Source: Pseudobacteroides sp035370245
GTDB lineage: Bacteria > Bacillota > Clostridia > Acetivibrionales > DSM-2933
Direction: 5' to 3'
DNA length: 64,000 nucleotides
Assembly: GCA_035370245.1 (NCBI GenBank)
Contig: DAOOVO010000005.1
Location: forward strand, 1 to 64,000
A program made the translations under genes and the position numbers. Of this stretch, positions 8,201 through 16,866 are shown piece after piece. The notes below the pieces were generated by a model. It saw only the letters and a program-made list of their open reading frames with translations. It did no database searches and was not told where the DNA came from. How positions within the stretch are numbered: position 1 is the first letter of the stretch; each line of letters opens with the position of its first letter.

Positions 8201-9343
8201 ATGAGTATTGATATAGATATTAAGGCACTTCCAACGCCTTGTTATATTGTGGATGAAAGGCTTTTAATAAAAAACCTTGAAATTTTGAACAAAGTGCAGG
8301 AACGCACAGGTTGCAGTATTTTGCTTGCATTAAAAGGCTTTTCCATGTTTTCGGTATTCCCTACCATAGGAAAATATCTTAAGGGAGTTACATCAAGCTC
8401 TCTCTTTGAAGCGAGACTTGGCTATGAAAGGATGGGAAAAGAAGTCCATATCTATGCTCCGGCTTATATTGACGAGGAGTTTGACGAGATAATCAGGTAT
8501 TGCGACCATATTGTTTTTAATTCATTCGATCAATGGAAAAGGTATAAAGCCAAAGTTAAAGGTGCTGACAAGAAAATAGAGTGCGGTATTCGTGTAAACC
8601 CTGAGTATTCGGAGATTGAGGTGCCTATTTATAACCCATGCTATAAATATTCACGGCTTGGAGTGACCTTGTCGAATTTTAAGCCTGAAGAGCTTGACGG
8701 TATTGACGGGCTGCACTTTCATACAATGTGCGAGCAGAATTCAGATACACTGGAGCGTACCATAAAAGTAGTTGACGAGAAGTTCGGTGAGTATATCAAA
8801 AAGATGAAATGGATCAACTTAGGCGGAGGACATCATATTACGAGGCCGGATTATGATATTGAAACCCTTGTAAAATGTATTATGTTTTTTAAGGACAAGT
8901 ACGGTGTCGATGTATACCTTGAGCCTGGAGAAGCCATTGCATTAAACACGGGTTATCTTGTAGCAAAGGTTTTAGATATAGTCAACAATGGAATGGATAT
9001 AGCTATTTTGGATACTTCAGCAGCTTGCCATATGCCTGATGTTATAGAGATGCCTTACAGGCCGAATATCATAGGTGCAGGTAAACCGGATGAATATCCC
9101 CATGTTTATAGACTAGGAGGTCTAACATGCCTTGCAGGAGACATTATCGGGGACTATTCGTTTAAAGAGCCGTTAAAGCAGGGTGACAGATTGGTCTTCT
9201 GCGATATGGCCCACTACACTATGGTGAAAAACAACACATTTAATGGCGTAGGTCTGCCTTCCATAGCACTGTATACTGAAAAAGAGGGTATTAAGATAAT
9301 AAAAAAATTCGGCTACGAAGATTTTGAAAGCCGCTTATCATAA
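8201..9343 (+). CDS. nspC: Carboxynorspermidine decarboxylase
   Basis: A PLP-dependent, alanine-racemase-fold decarboxylase that completes alternative polyamine synthesis by removing the carboxyl group made by the preceding dehydrogenase. In the 380-aa product the PLP lysine is expected in LALKGFSMF (about residue 45), the Gly-rich phosphate-binding stretch is LGGGHHITRP (about 207-216), and the C-terminal catalytic region includes GDIIGDYSF and DMAHYTMVKNNTFNG. Length fits NspC. It is encoded 9 bases after its partner and both end at a strong terminator. Confidence 0.93.
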   Translation: MSIDIDIKALPTPCYIVDERLLIKNLEILNKVQERTGCSILLALKGFSMFSVFPTIGKYLKGVTSSSLFEARLGYERMGKEVHIYAPAYIDEEFDEIIRYCDHIVFNSFDQWKRYKAKVKGADKKIECGIRVNPEYSEIEVPIYNPCYKYSRLGVTLSNFKPEELDGIDGLHFHTMCEQNSDTLERTIKVVDEKFGEYIKKMKWINLGGGHHITRPDYDIETLVKCIMFFKDKYGVDVYLEPGEAIALNTGYLVAKVLDIVNNGMDIAILDTSAACHMPDVIEMPYRPNIIGAGKPDEYPHVYRLGGLTCLAGDIIGDYSFKEPLKQGDRLVFCDMAHYTMVKNNTFNGVGLPSIALYTEKEGIKIIKKFGYEDFESRLS

Positions 9344-9375
9344 AAGATGCATGAGATATTACTTACGATATTGCG

Positions 9376-9415
9376 AACCTCATTACTTTGAGAAAAAGGT
9401 AATGGGGTTTTTGCA
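9376..9415 (+). terminator. Terminator of the polyamine operon
   Basis: AACCTCATTAC (9376-9386) pairs with GTAATGGGGTT (9399-9409) with one G-T wobble, followed by a T-run. Confidence 0.85.
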
Positions 9416-9487
9416 TTAGAACCAAGTATGGGAATTATTGAAATAATATAGTATTATTGAAATGAGAAAAATGAAGGAGAATTATTA

Positions 9488-10531
9488 ATGATTCATTTCA
9501 TGAAATGTAAAACTAAAATTATTATTTTATCATTTTTATTTATTTTCATATGCAGTGGCTGTATATCGGATAAAGAAGAGAAAATTTATGAGAGAACCGA
9601 TTATGCATTAGGTACCATAAATAAAATCAAAATTTTTGACCACGATTCGAAAGAGCTTTTGGATATTTTGTTTGAGAGGCTTAATGACATTGAAAATAAA
9701 ATGTCTGTAAATATTGAAAATAGTGAGATCTCCAATATAAATAACAATGCAGGAGATACACCCATAAAAGTATCGGAGGAGACATTTAAGCTCGTAAAAA
9801 AGGCTGTAAATTTTTGTGAATTATCGGGGGGAGCATTCGACATAAGTCTTGGACCTGTAATTAAACTCTGGGGTATTGGAACAGAAAATCAAAGGGTACC
9901 CGACAAATCTGAGATAACAAAGGCCCTTCAATTGACAGGTTATAAAAAAATTATAATAGATAGTGAAAATCAGAGCATATTTCTTAAAGATAAAGGCATG
10001 GCACTGGATTTAGGTGGAATTGCAAAAGGTCATGCTGCGGACGAAATAAAACGCATATTGGAGGAGAATAATGTGAGAAGTGCCATTATTGATTTGGGAG
10101 GCAATATCATTGCCCATGGCAAAAAGACAGATGGCACAGAGTGGAAAGTAGGAATTCAAGACCCATACAGTGAAAGAAACGATTATTTGGGAGTATTGAG
10201 TGTATCAGACAGTACCATAGTTACATCAGGTGCATATGAGAGATTTTTCATAGAAAATAATGTAAGGTATCATCATATTTTTGACGGCAAGACAGGTTAT
10301 CCCTGTGACAATGAAGTGATGTCGGTAACAATTGTATCCGATATATCTGAAGATGCAGATGCATTATCTACTGCATGTTTTGTTTTGGGGGTTGAAGAAG
10401 GCATGAAGCTCATTGATTCCTTACCGGGAACAGGGTGCATCTTTGTTACAAAGGATAATAAAATATACATCTCAAATGAATTGAAAGATAAATTTCAATT
10501 GACATCGGATTTATATACTGTCATTGGATAG
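9488..10531 (+). CDS. apbE: FAD:protein FMN transferase (ApbE), lipoprotein
   Basis: ApbE attaches FMN covalently to Thr or Ser residues of exported flavoproteins such as RnfG/NqrC-like subunits, outside the membrane. The 347-aa product has a hydrophobic leader ending in FICSGC (a loose lipobox), then GTINKIKIFD, GGAFDISLGPVIKLWGIG, a LDLGGIAKGHAAD motif near 175-187, IDLGGNIIAHG, and the metal-binding C-terminal HHIFDGKTGYP and DADALSTACFVLG. It is the first of three closely linked genes with the NusG-domain-II and HepS-I-type genes, an association often seen near electron-transport (Rnf-like) functions. No Rnf genes lie in the window. Confidence 0.95.
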   Translation: MIHFMKCKTKIIILSFLFIFICSGCISDKEEKIYERTDYALGTINKIKIFDHDSKELLDILFERLNDIENKMSVNIENSEISNINNNAGDTPIKVSEETFKLVKKAVNFCELSGGAFDISLGPVIKLWGIGTENQRVPDKSEITKALQLTGYKKIIIDSENQSIFLKDKGMALDLGGIAKGHAADEIKRILEENNVRSAIIDLGGNIIAHGKKTDGTEWKVGIQDPYSERNDYLGVLSVSDSTIVTSGAYERFFIENNVRYHHIFDGKTGYPCDNEVMSVTIVSDISEDADALSTACFVLGVEEGMKLIDSLPGTGCIFVTKDNKIYISNELKDKFQLTSDLYTVIG

Positions 10532-10568
10532 TTAATGTTAAAAGTTGATTGATAAAGAGGGAAGCATT

Positions 10569-10946
10569 ATGAGAAAGAAAGAATTAATACTGATAGGCAT
10601 TATTCTTATAATTGCATGTGGGGTATATGGTCTGAACATATATTTAAACAGGCTTGATGAAGGCCATAAGAAAACAGTCAACATATTTATTGAGGGAAAG
10701 CTTTTTAAAAGTGTTGATATCGATACGTATGAAGAAGTAAAGATAGACACTGAATACGGTAAGAACATTGTATTAATTGACAGGGGCAAGGTAAGAATGA
10801 AAGAGGCCAGCTGCCCTGACAATGTTTGTGTCCATATGGGATGGATTAGTAAAACAATACAGAATATAGTTTGTCTTCCTGCAAAAGTTCATGTGGAAAT
10901 AGCGGGAAAAGAAGAGATAGGTGAAATAGATGCAGTTTCAAAATAA
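10569..10946 (+). CDS. NusG domain II-containing exported protein
   Basis: A 125-aa protein with an N-terminal membrane anchor (about residues 6-22, LILIGIILIIACGVYGLNIYL) and a NusG domain II-like beta domain. The family signature is the cysteine/His stretch EASCPDNVCVHMGWI, followed by IVCLPAKVHVEI. Genes of this family commonly sit with apbE and HepS-I/Gx-type genes, as here. The biochemical role is not known. The start is set at ATG 10569 behind AGAGGGAAG; an upstream TTG at 10545 lacks a ribosome site. It overlaps the next gene by 17 bases. Confidence 0.85.
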   Translation: MRKKELILIGIILIIACGVYGLNIYLNRLDEGHKKTVNIFIEGKLFKSVDIDTYEEVKIDTEYGKNIVLIDRGKVRMKEASCPDNVCVHMGWISKTIQNIVCLPAKVHVEIAGKEEIGEIDAVSK

Positions 10947-11469
10947 CGGCAATAGAAAAATTAAAAAAACGGTATTTATGGCTATTTTGCTGTCTTTAGC
11001 ATTGGTAATCGGTTACGTGGAACAATTTATACCTGTTCCTGTAGTGGTGCCTGGAGTTAAATTGGGATTGGCAAATATAATAACATTGACAGCATTATAT
11101 TTTCTCAACTTCAAAGAATGCCTCATGTTGGTTATTTTAAGGGTAGTTCTTACTGGATTCTTTGCAGGGAATATTATTAGTATGTGGTATAGCCTGTCGG
11201 GAGGGATATTGAGCTTTCTGGTTATGTTCTTGCTTATAAGACTTTTTAAAGATAAATTAAGCACTGTTTTTATAAGCATAACAGGAGCGTTTTTCCATAA
11301 TATAGGACAACTTGTAGTAGTAGGGATAATAACTAAAAGTTTCTTGGTTTCGTTGGGGTATTTTCCCATACTGGCAGTTTCTGCTGTTGTCGGAGGTTTA
11401 TTAACAGGATTGTGTGCAGGGAAAATTATAAATGTACTAAATCACAATGCGTTTTTATTGGATATATAG
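10930..11469 (+). CDS. Heptaprenyl diphosphate synthase component I / Gx transporter-like membrane protein
   Basis: A 179-aa polytopic membrane protein with about five hydrophobic segments. It has the family-type stretch PVPVVVPGVKLGLANIITL near residues 34-52, followed by LRVVLTGFFAGN. The family is named after a HepS component but resembles small ECF-type substrate-binding membrane proteins, so the enzymatic name is doubtful. The start overlaps the end of the NusG-domain-II gene, giving translational coupling. Confidence 0.8.
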   Translation: MQFQNNGNRKIKKTVFMAILLSLALVIGYVEQFIPVPVVVPGVKLGLANIITLTALYFLNFKECLMLVILRVVLTGFFAGNIISMWYSLSGGILSFLVMFLLIRLFKDKLSTVFISITGAFFHNIGQLVVVGIITKSFLVSLGYFPILAVSAVVGGLLTGLCAGKIINVLNHNAFLLDI

Positions 11470-11543
11470 AAAGTGTTGATATTTAACGTCAATAACGTGT
11501 AAAAATTTTACTTAAGTAAAAAATTTAATGTGAAATGTATTTA

Positions 11544-11634
11544 AAACCAATAATAATACTGTATAATTATAATATTAAATATTGTTGGTTTGCATTTAAC
11601 AGTACATAATCGCAAGTGATTTTGTACTGTTAAA
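11544..11634 (+). promoter_or_regulatory. Two adjacent hairpins in the 397-base gap before the DUF4956 gene
   Basis: The first hairpin pairs AAACCAATAAT (11544-11554) with ATTGTTGGTTT (11581-11591), one wobble. The second is a perfect 12-bp stem, TTTAACAGTACA (11595-11606) with TGTACTGTTAAA (11623-11634), and its loop carries a further AATC/GATT pair. Neither is followed by a T-run, so they are not typical terminators. The rest of 11470-11866 holds AT-rich sequence with possible -10 elements near 11727-11736 and no credible gene. Confidence 0.45.
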
Positions 11635-11866
11635 GTTGTTACAGGAAATTATGTTGCAATATGTGCCGTAATATTCCAGTTGCATACAAATGCAGGCCGA
11701 TTTAGAATGTGCTTACATATTAGATAATATAATTTAGAAAGGAGTTTATTTAGAAAGGGTTGTATCTATGGACAAGCACGATATACGAATATTATAAAGG
11801 ATGGTGATTTAAGGGATATTGAAATGGTGCATATTAAGTAAAATTTCTAGGGGGTGAACAATGTAA

Positions 11867-12550
11867 ATGTTTGAATCCATATTCAATTCGCCGGAACACG
11901 CGAATCTTACATTTTGGAGTGCAATATTTACTTTGATTATAGCTTTTATACTAGGAATGATAATCAGTATAACTTATATAAAAACAAATTCAAGAAAGAC
12001 TCATAATCAGAACTTTATATTGACACTTATAATGATATCACCCATTATAGCCATAATAATACTTTTAATCGGTAATAATGTAGCACGTGCATTCGGCCTT
12101 GCAGGAGCGTTTTCCATTATTCGTTTCAGAAGTCAGGCAGGAGACCCAAAGGACATAGCCTATGTATTCTTCACAATGGCAGCAGGTTTGGCTTGTGGAG
12201 TAGGTTTGTATGGCTACGCTACCTTGTTTACTGTGATTTTATGTTTACTTATGGCGATTTTGTCGCTTTCCAACTTCGGTTCAAACAAGAGCCATGAAAA
12301 AACTCTTAAGATAGTAATACCGGAAGACCTTGATTATCATGGAGTTTTTGATGAAGTTTTAGAAAAATATACAATAACTCATGAATTAAGAAGGGTAAAG
12401 ACTACTGAGTTAGGTTCGCTTTTTGAGCTTGTTTATATGGTTAATTTAAGATTTGAAGCCAATGAAAAGGATTTTATAGATGAAATAAGATGCAGGAATG
12501 GAAATCTCAGTGTAGTTCTTATTATGAAAGCAGAACAATCTGAATATTAA
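11867..12550 (+). CDS. DUF4956 domain-containing membrane protein
   Basis: A 227-aa protein with an N-terminal membrane domain of about four segments (about 15-37, 48-68, 75-85 and 100-130) including GAFSIIRFRSQAGDPKDIAYVF, the most conserved part of the DUF4956 family, and a soluble C-terminal domain of about 90 residues with KIVIPEDLDYHGVFDEVL. DUF4956 genes are often paired with polyphosphate-polymerase (VTC-like) and CotH genes; none is present here, so this copy is alone. Function is unknown. The start is ATG 11867, directly after a two-codon ATGTAA that follows the GGGGGTG site. Confidence 0.85.
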   Translation: MFESIFNSPEHANLTFWSAIFTLIIAFILGMIISITYIKTNSRKTHNQNFILTLIMISPIIAIIILLIGNNVARAFGLAGAFSIIRFRSQAGDPKDIAYVFFTMAAGLACGVGLYGYATLFTVILCLLMAILSLSNFGSNKSHEKTLKIVIPEDLDYHGVFDEVLEKYTITHELRRVKTTELGSLFELVYMVNLRFEANEKDFIDEIRCRNGNLSVVLIMKAEQSEY

Positions 12551-12586
12551 AATATTAATATAAAAGCTAGCTGATTTTTATATAGG

Positions 12587-12631
12587 AACCATCTTTCAAA
12601 TAACTTAAGTTTGGTTATTGGAAAGATGGTT
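12587..12631 (+). terminator. Terminator-like hairpin after the DUF4956 gene
   Basis: AACCATCTTTC (12587-12597) pairs exactly with GAAAGATGGTT (12621-12631), with a smaller inner CAAATAAC/GGTTATTGG pairing. The T-run is weak (TTCTATTC). Confidence 0.7.
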
Positions 12632-12711
12632 TCTATTCATGTAAAGCAATGTTATGTTTGTATGGGTATATTTGAAATGAGCTGCAAAACATTGAAATTC
12701 AAGGTTTTCAA

Positions 12712-12740
12712 TTGACTTTGATATTTTTATATGTTAACTT
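12712..12740 (+). promoter_or_regulatory. Sigma-A-like promoter of the stalk-domain gene at 12788
   Basis: TTGACT (12712-12717), 17 bases, then TAACTT (12735-12740). The -35 is strong and the -10 is weak. Confidence 0.5.
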
Positions 12741-12787
12741 AGTAATGGTCGATATGCATAAGTGGGTTTGGGGAGGTAGTTTTTGGA

Positions 12788-14929
12788 ATGGAATATAAAA
12801 TAAATAAAAGAAAATTTTATTTATTTAAAGCATTGCTTATTACATACATTTTTTTTATGTTCTTTATAATAAATGGTCAGTGTTATGCAGATTCATCATT
12901 TGTAGATCTGCTTTTTAAAATAGGATCTACAAAATATACATCTCAAGATGAAACTAAAACCGTTGATTTGGCTCCCTTTATCCAAAATAATACGACCCTG
13001 ATTCCGTTTAGAACTATCCTTGAGGAATTAGGATATAGCGTTCAATGGGATAGTAAGACTAAAACAATTACATCTTCAAATCAATCTACAACAATAATAT
13101 TAAAAATAAATAGTATCTATGCTGAAGTAAATGGTGAGACTAAGATACTGTCAGTTACACCAAAGATTGTGTCAGGGAGGACCGTGGTACCTCTAAGGTT
13201 TGTTTCCGAGTGCTCCGGAGCATTGGTTTCTTGGGATCAAAAGGAAAAAACAATTCATATAACACAATTTGGAAAATTTGATACGGGAAAAGTATTATAT
13301 TTTGATAAAAACAACGGTCAAAATACTTTATATACATATGACGGAGAACAGATTACGAATATTTCGATGGGAAATAAAGACATACAAAACTGGTATACAT
13401 ATAAGGGACAAGTGTTTTTAACAGTGGACGATCAAAGCAAAAGCAATAAAGGACTTTATATTTTGAGAGAGAATGGGCTGCAGTCATTGATGGAAAATTT
13501 TGAAATAAAGGAATGCTTTGAATATAATGATAATCTTGTTATACTTGGATATGACAGGGTTAAGCAATATGATATGCTATGCAGATTTGACGGCAAATCA
13601 TTATATATTGTAAGGGATAATTTCTTTGTTGGAAAGTACTTTATATTTAAAAATAAGCTTGTTATAAGCAAGTATGATAATAACAGGAGATATTCTGTTG
13701 TTGTTATAGACGAGAACTCATGGGAGCCCACTATATTAAAGGATGGCTTTATTATTGCCGATTATGCAATGGACGACAACTATGTTTACATTACCTGCAA
13801 CGAGCAGGAGGGAAGTAAAAAGCCTCTTGTGGTTTATGACGGATACGGGGTTTCCCCGTCTGCTTTTAATGTGTTTTTGGATGATGCTGATGTGGATATT
13901 CGCAAGGTATTTATGTTTAAAGGCAGATTGCTTGCCGTAATTAAAAACAATTTATGCATTGTGGATGACAACAAACCCATACGGGTGGTTTTTCAGGACA
14001 TAGGTGCAAAAGTTCAGTATATCGTAAATTATATTCGAGTATTCAATAATAGGTTATATTTGGGAACTGCATCTAATGCATACTATTATAATGAGGATTA
14101 TTCTTCAATCAGCAAACCTGCAAACTTTATTGCACAGCAAGGAGGAATTATAGAAGTTTCCAATATTGTAACTTCGGATTTGGCTGAAGTTAAAAATGTT
14201 TCATATATTACTATGAATCTGGGTACATATAGAAAGCTGATACAAAAATTTGTACCAATGGATATAAGGCTTGAAAACAATCTTTTATTGGCATTGGGAA
14301 AGGATGCCGAAACATCAGATAATATATTATATACCTATGATGGGTTGAACATTAATAAGCTTGTAGACATAGTTAAAATTAATAATACTGTTTCTTCAGG
14401 AGACAAAACTTTTATAGATGTGAAGGATAAAAACAGGTTGGACGGTACAGAAAGGAATACTATTATCATGCAGAACGGATTGGAAATATCCAATCTTGTT
14501 GTGGGATTTGAAACAAAAAGATGGTCTGACCTCAATAGTAGTTTAATATTCACAGGCTATGAAAGTTCAGGTAAAAGAAACAAGGTATATTCGCTAAAAT
14601 CTCAGCTTTTAGAGCAGTTAGGCAATTTTGATGCCGAGTATTGGAATGAGTTTAACGGCAATTTGTTTATAAGCGGCTTGAATAAGGAAAGTAAATCGTA
14701 TCAGCTTTATAAGTTCAAAGACGAAAATATTTTGTTTTTAAAAGATAATATAAAAATTGTAAATATACTAAAAGCAAAGGGACCATATTATTTCATTGAT
14801 GCCATTGATAAAGATCCTAATTCTAATAAGTTTGACAGTAGAATTCTCTTTATTTATGATGATGTATCAAATGATTTTTACAGCGTGAAAGCAGGACTAC
14901 AGATATGGGACATGCTATATGTGTATTAG
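12788..14929 (+). CDS. Exported stalk-domain protein with propeller-like repeats
   Basis: A 713-aa secreted protein. A signal peptide (about 1-35, ending near NGQCYA) precedes a copper-amine-oxidase N-terminal (stalk) domain at about 40-160, with the family motifs LIPFRTILEELGYSVQWD and VVPLRFVSECSGALVSWD. The remaining ~550 residues show short beta repeats of the kind LYTYDG, LCRFDGKSLYIV, ILYTYDGLNINKLV and LYKFKDENILFL, about every 45-60 residues, suggesting a beta-propeller. No catalytic residues are recognisable; the stalk domain only implies an extracytoplasmic location. The gene stands alone with its own promoter. Binding or scaffold roles at the cell surface are inference. Confidence 0.8.
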   Translation: MEYKINKRKFYLFKALLITYIFFMFFIINGQCYADSSFVDLLFKIGSTKYTSQDETKTVDLAPFIQNNTTLIPFRTILEELGYSVQWDSKTKTITSSNQSTTIILKINSIYAEVNGETKILSVTPKIVSGRTVVPLRFVSECSGALVSWDQKEKTIHITQFGKFDTGKVLYFDKNNGQNTLYTYDGEQITNISMGNKDIQNWYTYKGQVFLTVDDQSKSNKGLYILRENGLQSLMENFEIKECFEYNDNLVILGYDRVKQYDMLCRFDGKSLYIVRDNFFVGKYFIFKNKLVISKYDNNRRYSVVVIDENSWEPTILKDGFIIADYAMDDNYVYITCNEQEGSKKPLVVYDGYGVSPSAFNVFLDDADVDIRKVFMFKGRLLAVIKNNLCIVDDNKPIRVVFQDIGAKVQYIVNYIRVFNNRLYLGTASNAYYYNEDYSSISKPANFIAQQGGIIEVSNIVTSDLAEVKNVSYITMNLGTYRKLIQKFVPMDIRLENNLLLALGKDAETSDNILYTYDGLNINKLVDIVKINNTVSSGDKTFIDVKDKNRLDGTERNTIIMQNGLEISNLVVGFETKRWSDLNSSLIFTGYESSGKRNKVYSLKSQLLEQLGNFDAEYWNEFNGNLFISGLNKESKSYQLYKFKDENILFLKDNIKIVNILKAKGPYYFIDAIDKDPNSNKFDSRILFIYDDVSNDFYSVKAGLQIWDMLYVY

Positions 14930-14987
14930 GAGATATTTGGGCTATCAAATTAAGAGTAATATCACAGCTAATATAGTTTAAATAATA

Positions 14988-15023
14988 TGCGACAAAGAAC
15001 GGTATATACCATTCTTTATCACA
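14988..15023. terminator. Hairpin between convergent genes, better as a minus-strand terminator
   Basis: TGCGACAAAGAACGG (14988-15002) pairs with CCATTCTTTATCACA (15009-15023). Read on the minus strand the imperfect positions become G-T wobbles and a T-rich TATTATTT follows, which suits the end of the MerR-like gene. Confidence 0.55.
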
Positions 15024-15063
15024 CATTTTAAAAATATAATATTTCAGAGGGGATTATACATTT

Positions 15064-15645
15064 TTAAAGAATACTCTTTTGGAATGCCTTGCCTATAAGC
15101 TTCTTGAATATTCCTGATTGATTTTTCTTTCTCCATTTAGACAAACAATCGTCCACATCTTGAAAATGCTTATCCATCTTTGTCTCAAGCTTACGCATAT
15201 TATTTTCTATACATGCACCAAGTTCCAATTTGTTTTTTGTAAGCTCCTTCGATATATGTTCCTTAGTCAAAGAAAATTCGTTGCTGACTGTGCATGAAAT
15301 TTCATCCTTCAATGCCATAAAAATACTTTTAAACTCAGCAAGTGCGGCTTCATTGATTTTATTAGGAACTGTTAATGACACTTCAGAATTAATAACTTCC
15401 GGTGTCTCGATAACATTTTCTCTTTGTAAAATTTTACGGATAGCTTTGATCTCAAGGCCTTCGTCCCGCATTGTTTTTATTTGATACATAATATTTGCAA
15501 GTTCGGTAGTATAATATCTTCTTCCACGCTCATCCTTTGGAACTTTTATCTGAAATTCCTTTTCATAAAATCTTAGAGTATGGTCTGTAACGTTTAGATA
15601 TTGGCTTAATTCTGTTATTGTGTATCTTTCCTTTAGTACATCCAT
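15064..15645 (-). CDS. MerR-family-like DNA-binding regulator
   Basis: A 193-aa protein with an N-terminal winged helix-turn-helix of the MerR type (residues 7-75: YTITELSQYLNVTDHTLRFYEKEF, then GRRYYTTELANIMYQI). A coiled-coil-like charged C-terminal part (about 100-193) replaces any ligand-binding domain. Similar proteins with long helical tails occur in Clostridia and Bacilli (RacA-like or DUF3967-like), where some act in chromosome organisation. Target genes are not evident. It is transcribed with, or downstream of, the RluA gene on the same strand (118 bases apart) and starts behind TTGGAGG. Confidence 0.82.
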   Translation of the reverse strand: MDVLKERYTITELSQYLNVTDHTLRFYEKEFQIKVPKDERGRRYYTTELANIMYQIKTMRDEGLEIKAIRKILQRENVIETPEVINSEVSLTVPNKINEAALAEFKSIFMALKDEISCTVSNEFSLTKEHISKELTKNKLELGACIENNMRKLETKMDKHFQDVDDCLSKWRKKNQSGIFKKLIGKAFQKSIL

Positions 15646-15763
15646 TTTATGCCTCCAACCAATTCTTTTTCAAGCTTCAATTAGTATCTGATTCAGAGTG
15701 TATATATATAATAACATTAATGTTAAAATATGTAAACATTCGATTATTCATTTCCCAAACCAA

Positions 15764-16669
15764 TTATATTAAAAGTGTTTTTGCATCAATTAGATTTTTA
15801 ATATCTTGGGGAATACTTGCGGTTAAACGGATTTGACTATTAAAAACCGGATGGGTAAAAACAGTCTCAATTGAATGAAGTGCTTGCCTTCCTATTAATA
15901 GGTTGTCAGCATTTGAATCAGAGTATAATGTATCACCTATCAACGGATGACCGATTGCCTGGCAGTGAACTCTTATCTGGTGTGTACGTCCTGTTTCGAG
16001 ACGAAATCTAAGTAATGTTGCATCTTTAAGGTGCTTTAGTACGGTATAATGGGTGACGGCTCTATCTCCATCCTCCGAAATATGCCTTAACATTATGCTG
16101 CCGGGTTTTCTTGCAATGGGAAGGTCGATTGTTCCGGAAGTGTTTGCTACAATTCCCGATACAACCCCTATATATTCTTTAATATAGCAGTTTTCATGCA
16201 TTTGTTTTATAAGTGATTGCTGGATGAATTCATTTTTTGCAAATACTATTACCCCTGATGTATCCCTGTCAAGTCTGCTCACCGGGCGAATTTTTTTATG
16301 CTCATTGTTGTTTAAATAATGAAGCATCACTCCATTGGCAATAGTCCTTGAAGGATGACTGCAAGTCGGATGAACCACAATGCCCGGTTGCTTGTTTAAT
16401 GCAATGAGGTATTCGTCTTCATATATTATGTCAATAGGTACATCTTCGGGAACAATTTCATCGGCAGTTTCCACAAAATCTATATGTACTTCAACTGTTT
16501 CGCCTGAAGAAACATCGTGATTTACATAGGTTAAGCATGAATTTACCAATATTTTTCGGTTGTTTTTAAGTCTTTTTATCAACCTTTCCGAAAGTCCCAT
16601 TTTGTTTTTCAATATTGACTTAAGCTTTTTGCCGTTATCCTCAGGAAGCACTGTATATTTTAGAATCAA
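15764..16669 (-). CDS. RluA-family 23S rRNA pseudouridine synthase
   Basis: It converts uridines of 23S rRNA to pseudouridine. The 301-aa product has an N-terminal S4 RNA-binding domain (about 14-65) and a catalytic RluA domain with the signature RLDRDTSG, catalytic aspartate D134, followed by FAKN; LETGRTHQIRVH and GHPLIGDTLYS are typical of the family. The start is TTG at 16669 behind AAAAGGTGA. RluD-like and YlyB-like paralogues cannot be separated by eye. Confidence 0.93.
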   Translation of the reverse strand: MILKYTVLPEDNGKKLKSILKNKMGLSERLIKRLKNNRKILVNSCLTYVNHDVSSGETVEVHIDFVETADEIVPEDVPIDIIYEDEYLIALNKQPGIVVHPTCSHPSRTIANGVMLHYLNNNEHKKIRPVSRLDRDTSGVIVFAKNEFIQQSLIKQMHENCYIKEYIGVVSGIVANTSGTIDLPIARKPGSIMLRHISEDGDRAVTHYTVLKHLKDATLLRFRLETGRTHQIRVHCQAIGHPLIGDTLYSDSNADNLLIGRQALHSIETVFTHPVFNSQIRLTASIPQDIKNLIDAKTLLI

Positions 16670-16866
16670 TCCAAATCACCTTTTCAATTAATTACAATCC
16701 ATAATTTCTTTTCAGATAATTATAAAGTAATTATAAAGACAATGACATGTAAAATCAATCAATTAATTTTTGAGGTTGAAATTGTTCTTGCTGTTGTATA
16801 AAATGAATAGGTATTTTGAAGAAGATTGAATATTATTGAAGCAAAAATTGAAAGTGAGTGGAAAAT

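Noticed and set aside
9400..9487. Direct repeats TTATTGAAAT before apbE as an operator
   Set aside because: The two copies are short and AT-rich, as expected by chance in this composition; no promoter pair is associated.
11768..11797. Short ORFs (nine codons from ATG 11768, and others) before the DUF4956 gene
   Set aside because: No recognisable product, no strong ribosome site, and several overlapping frames are equally open; not reported as a gene.
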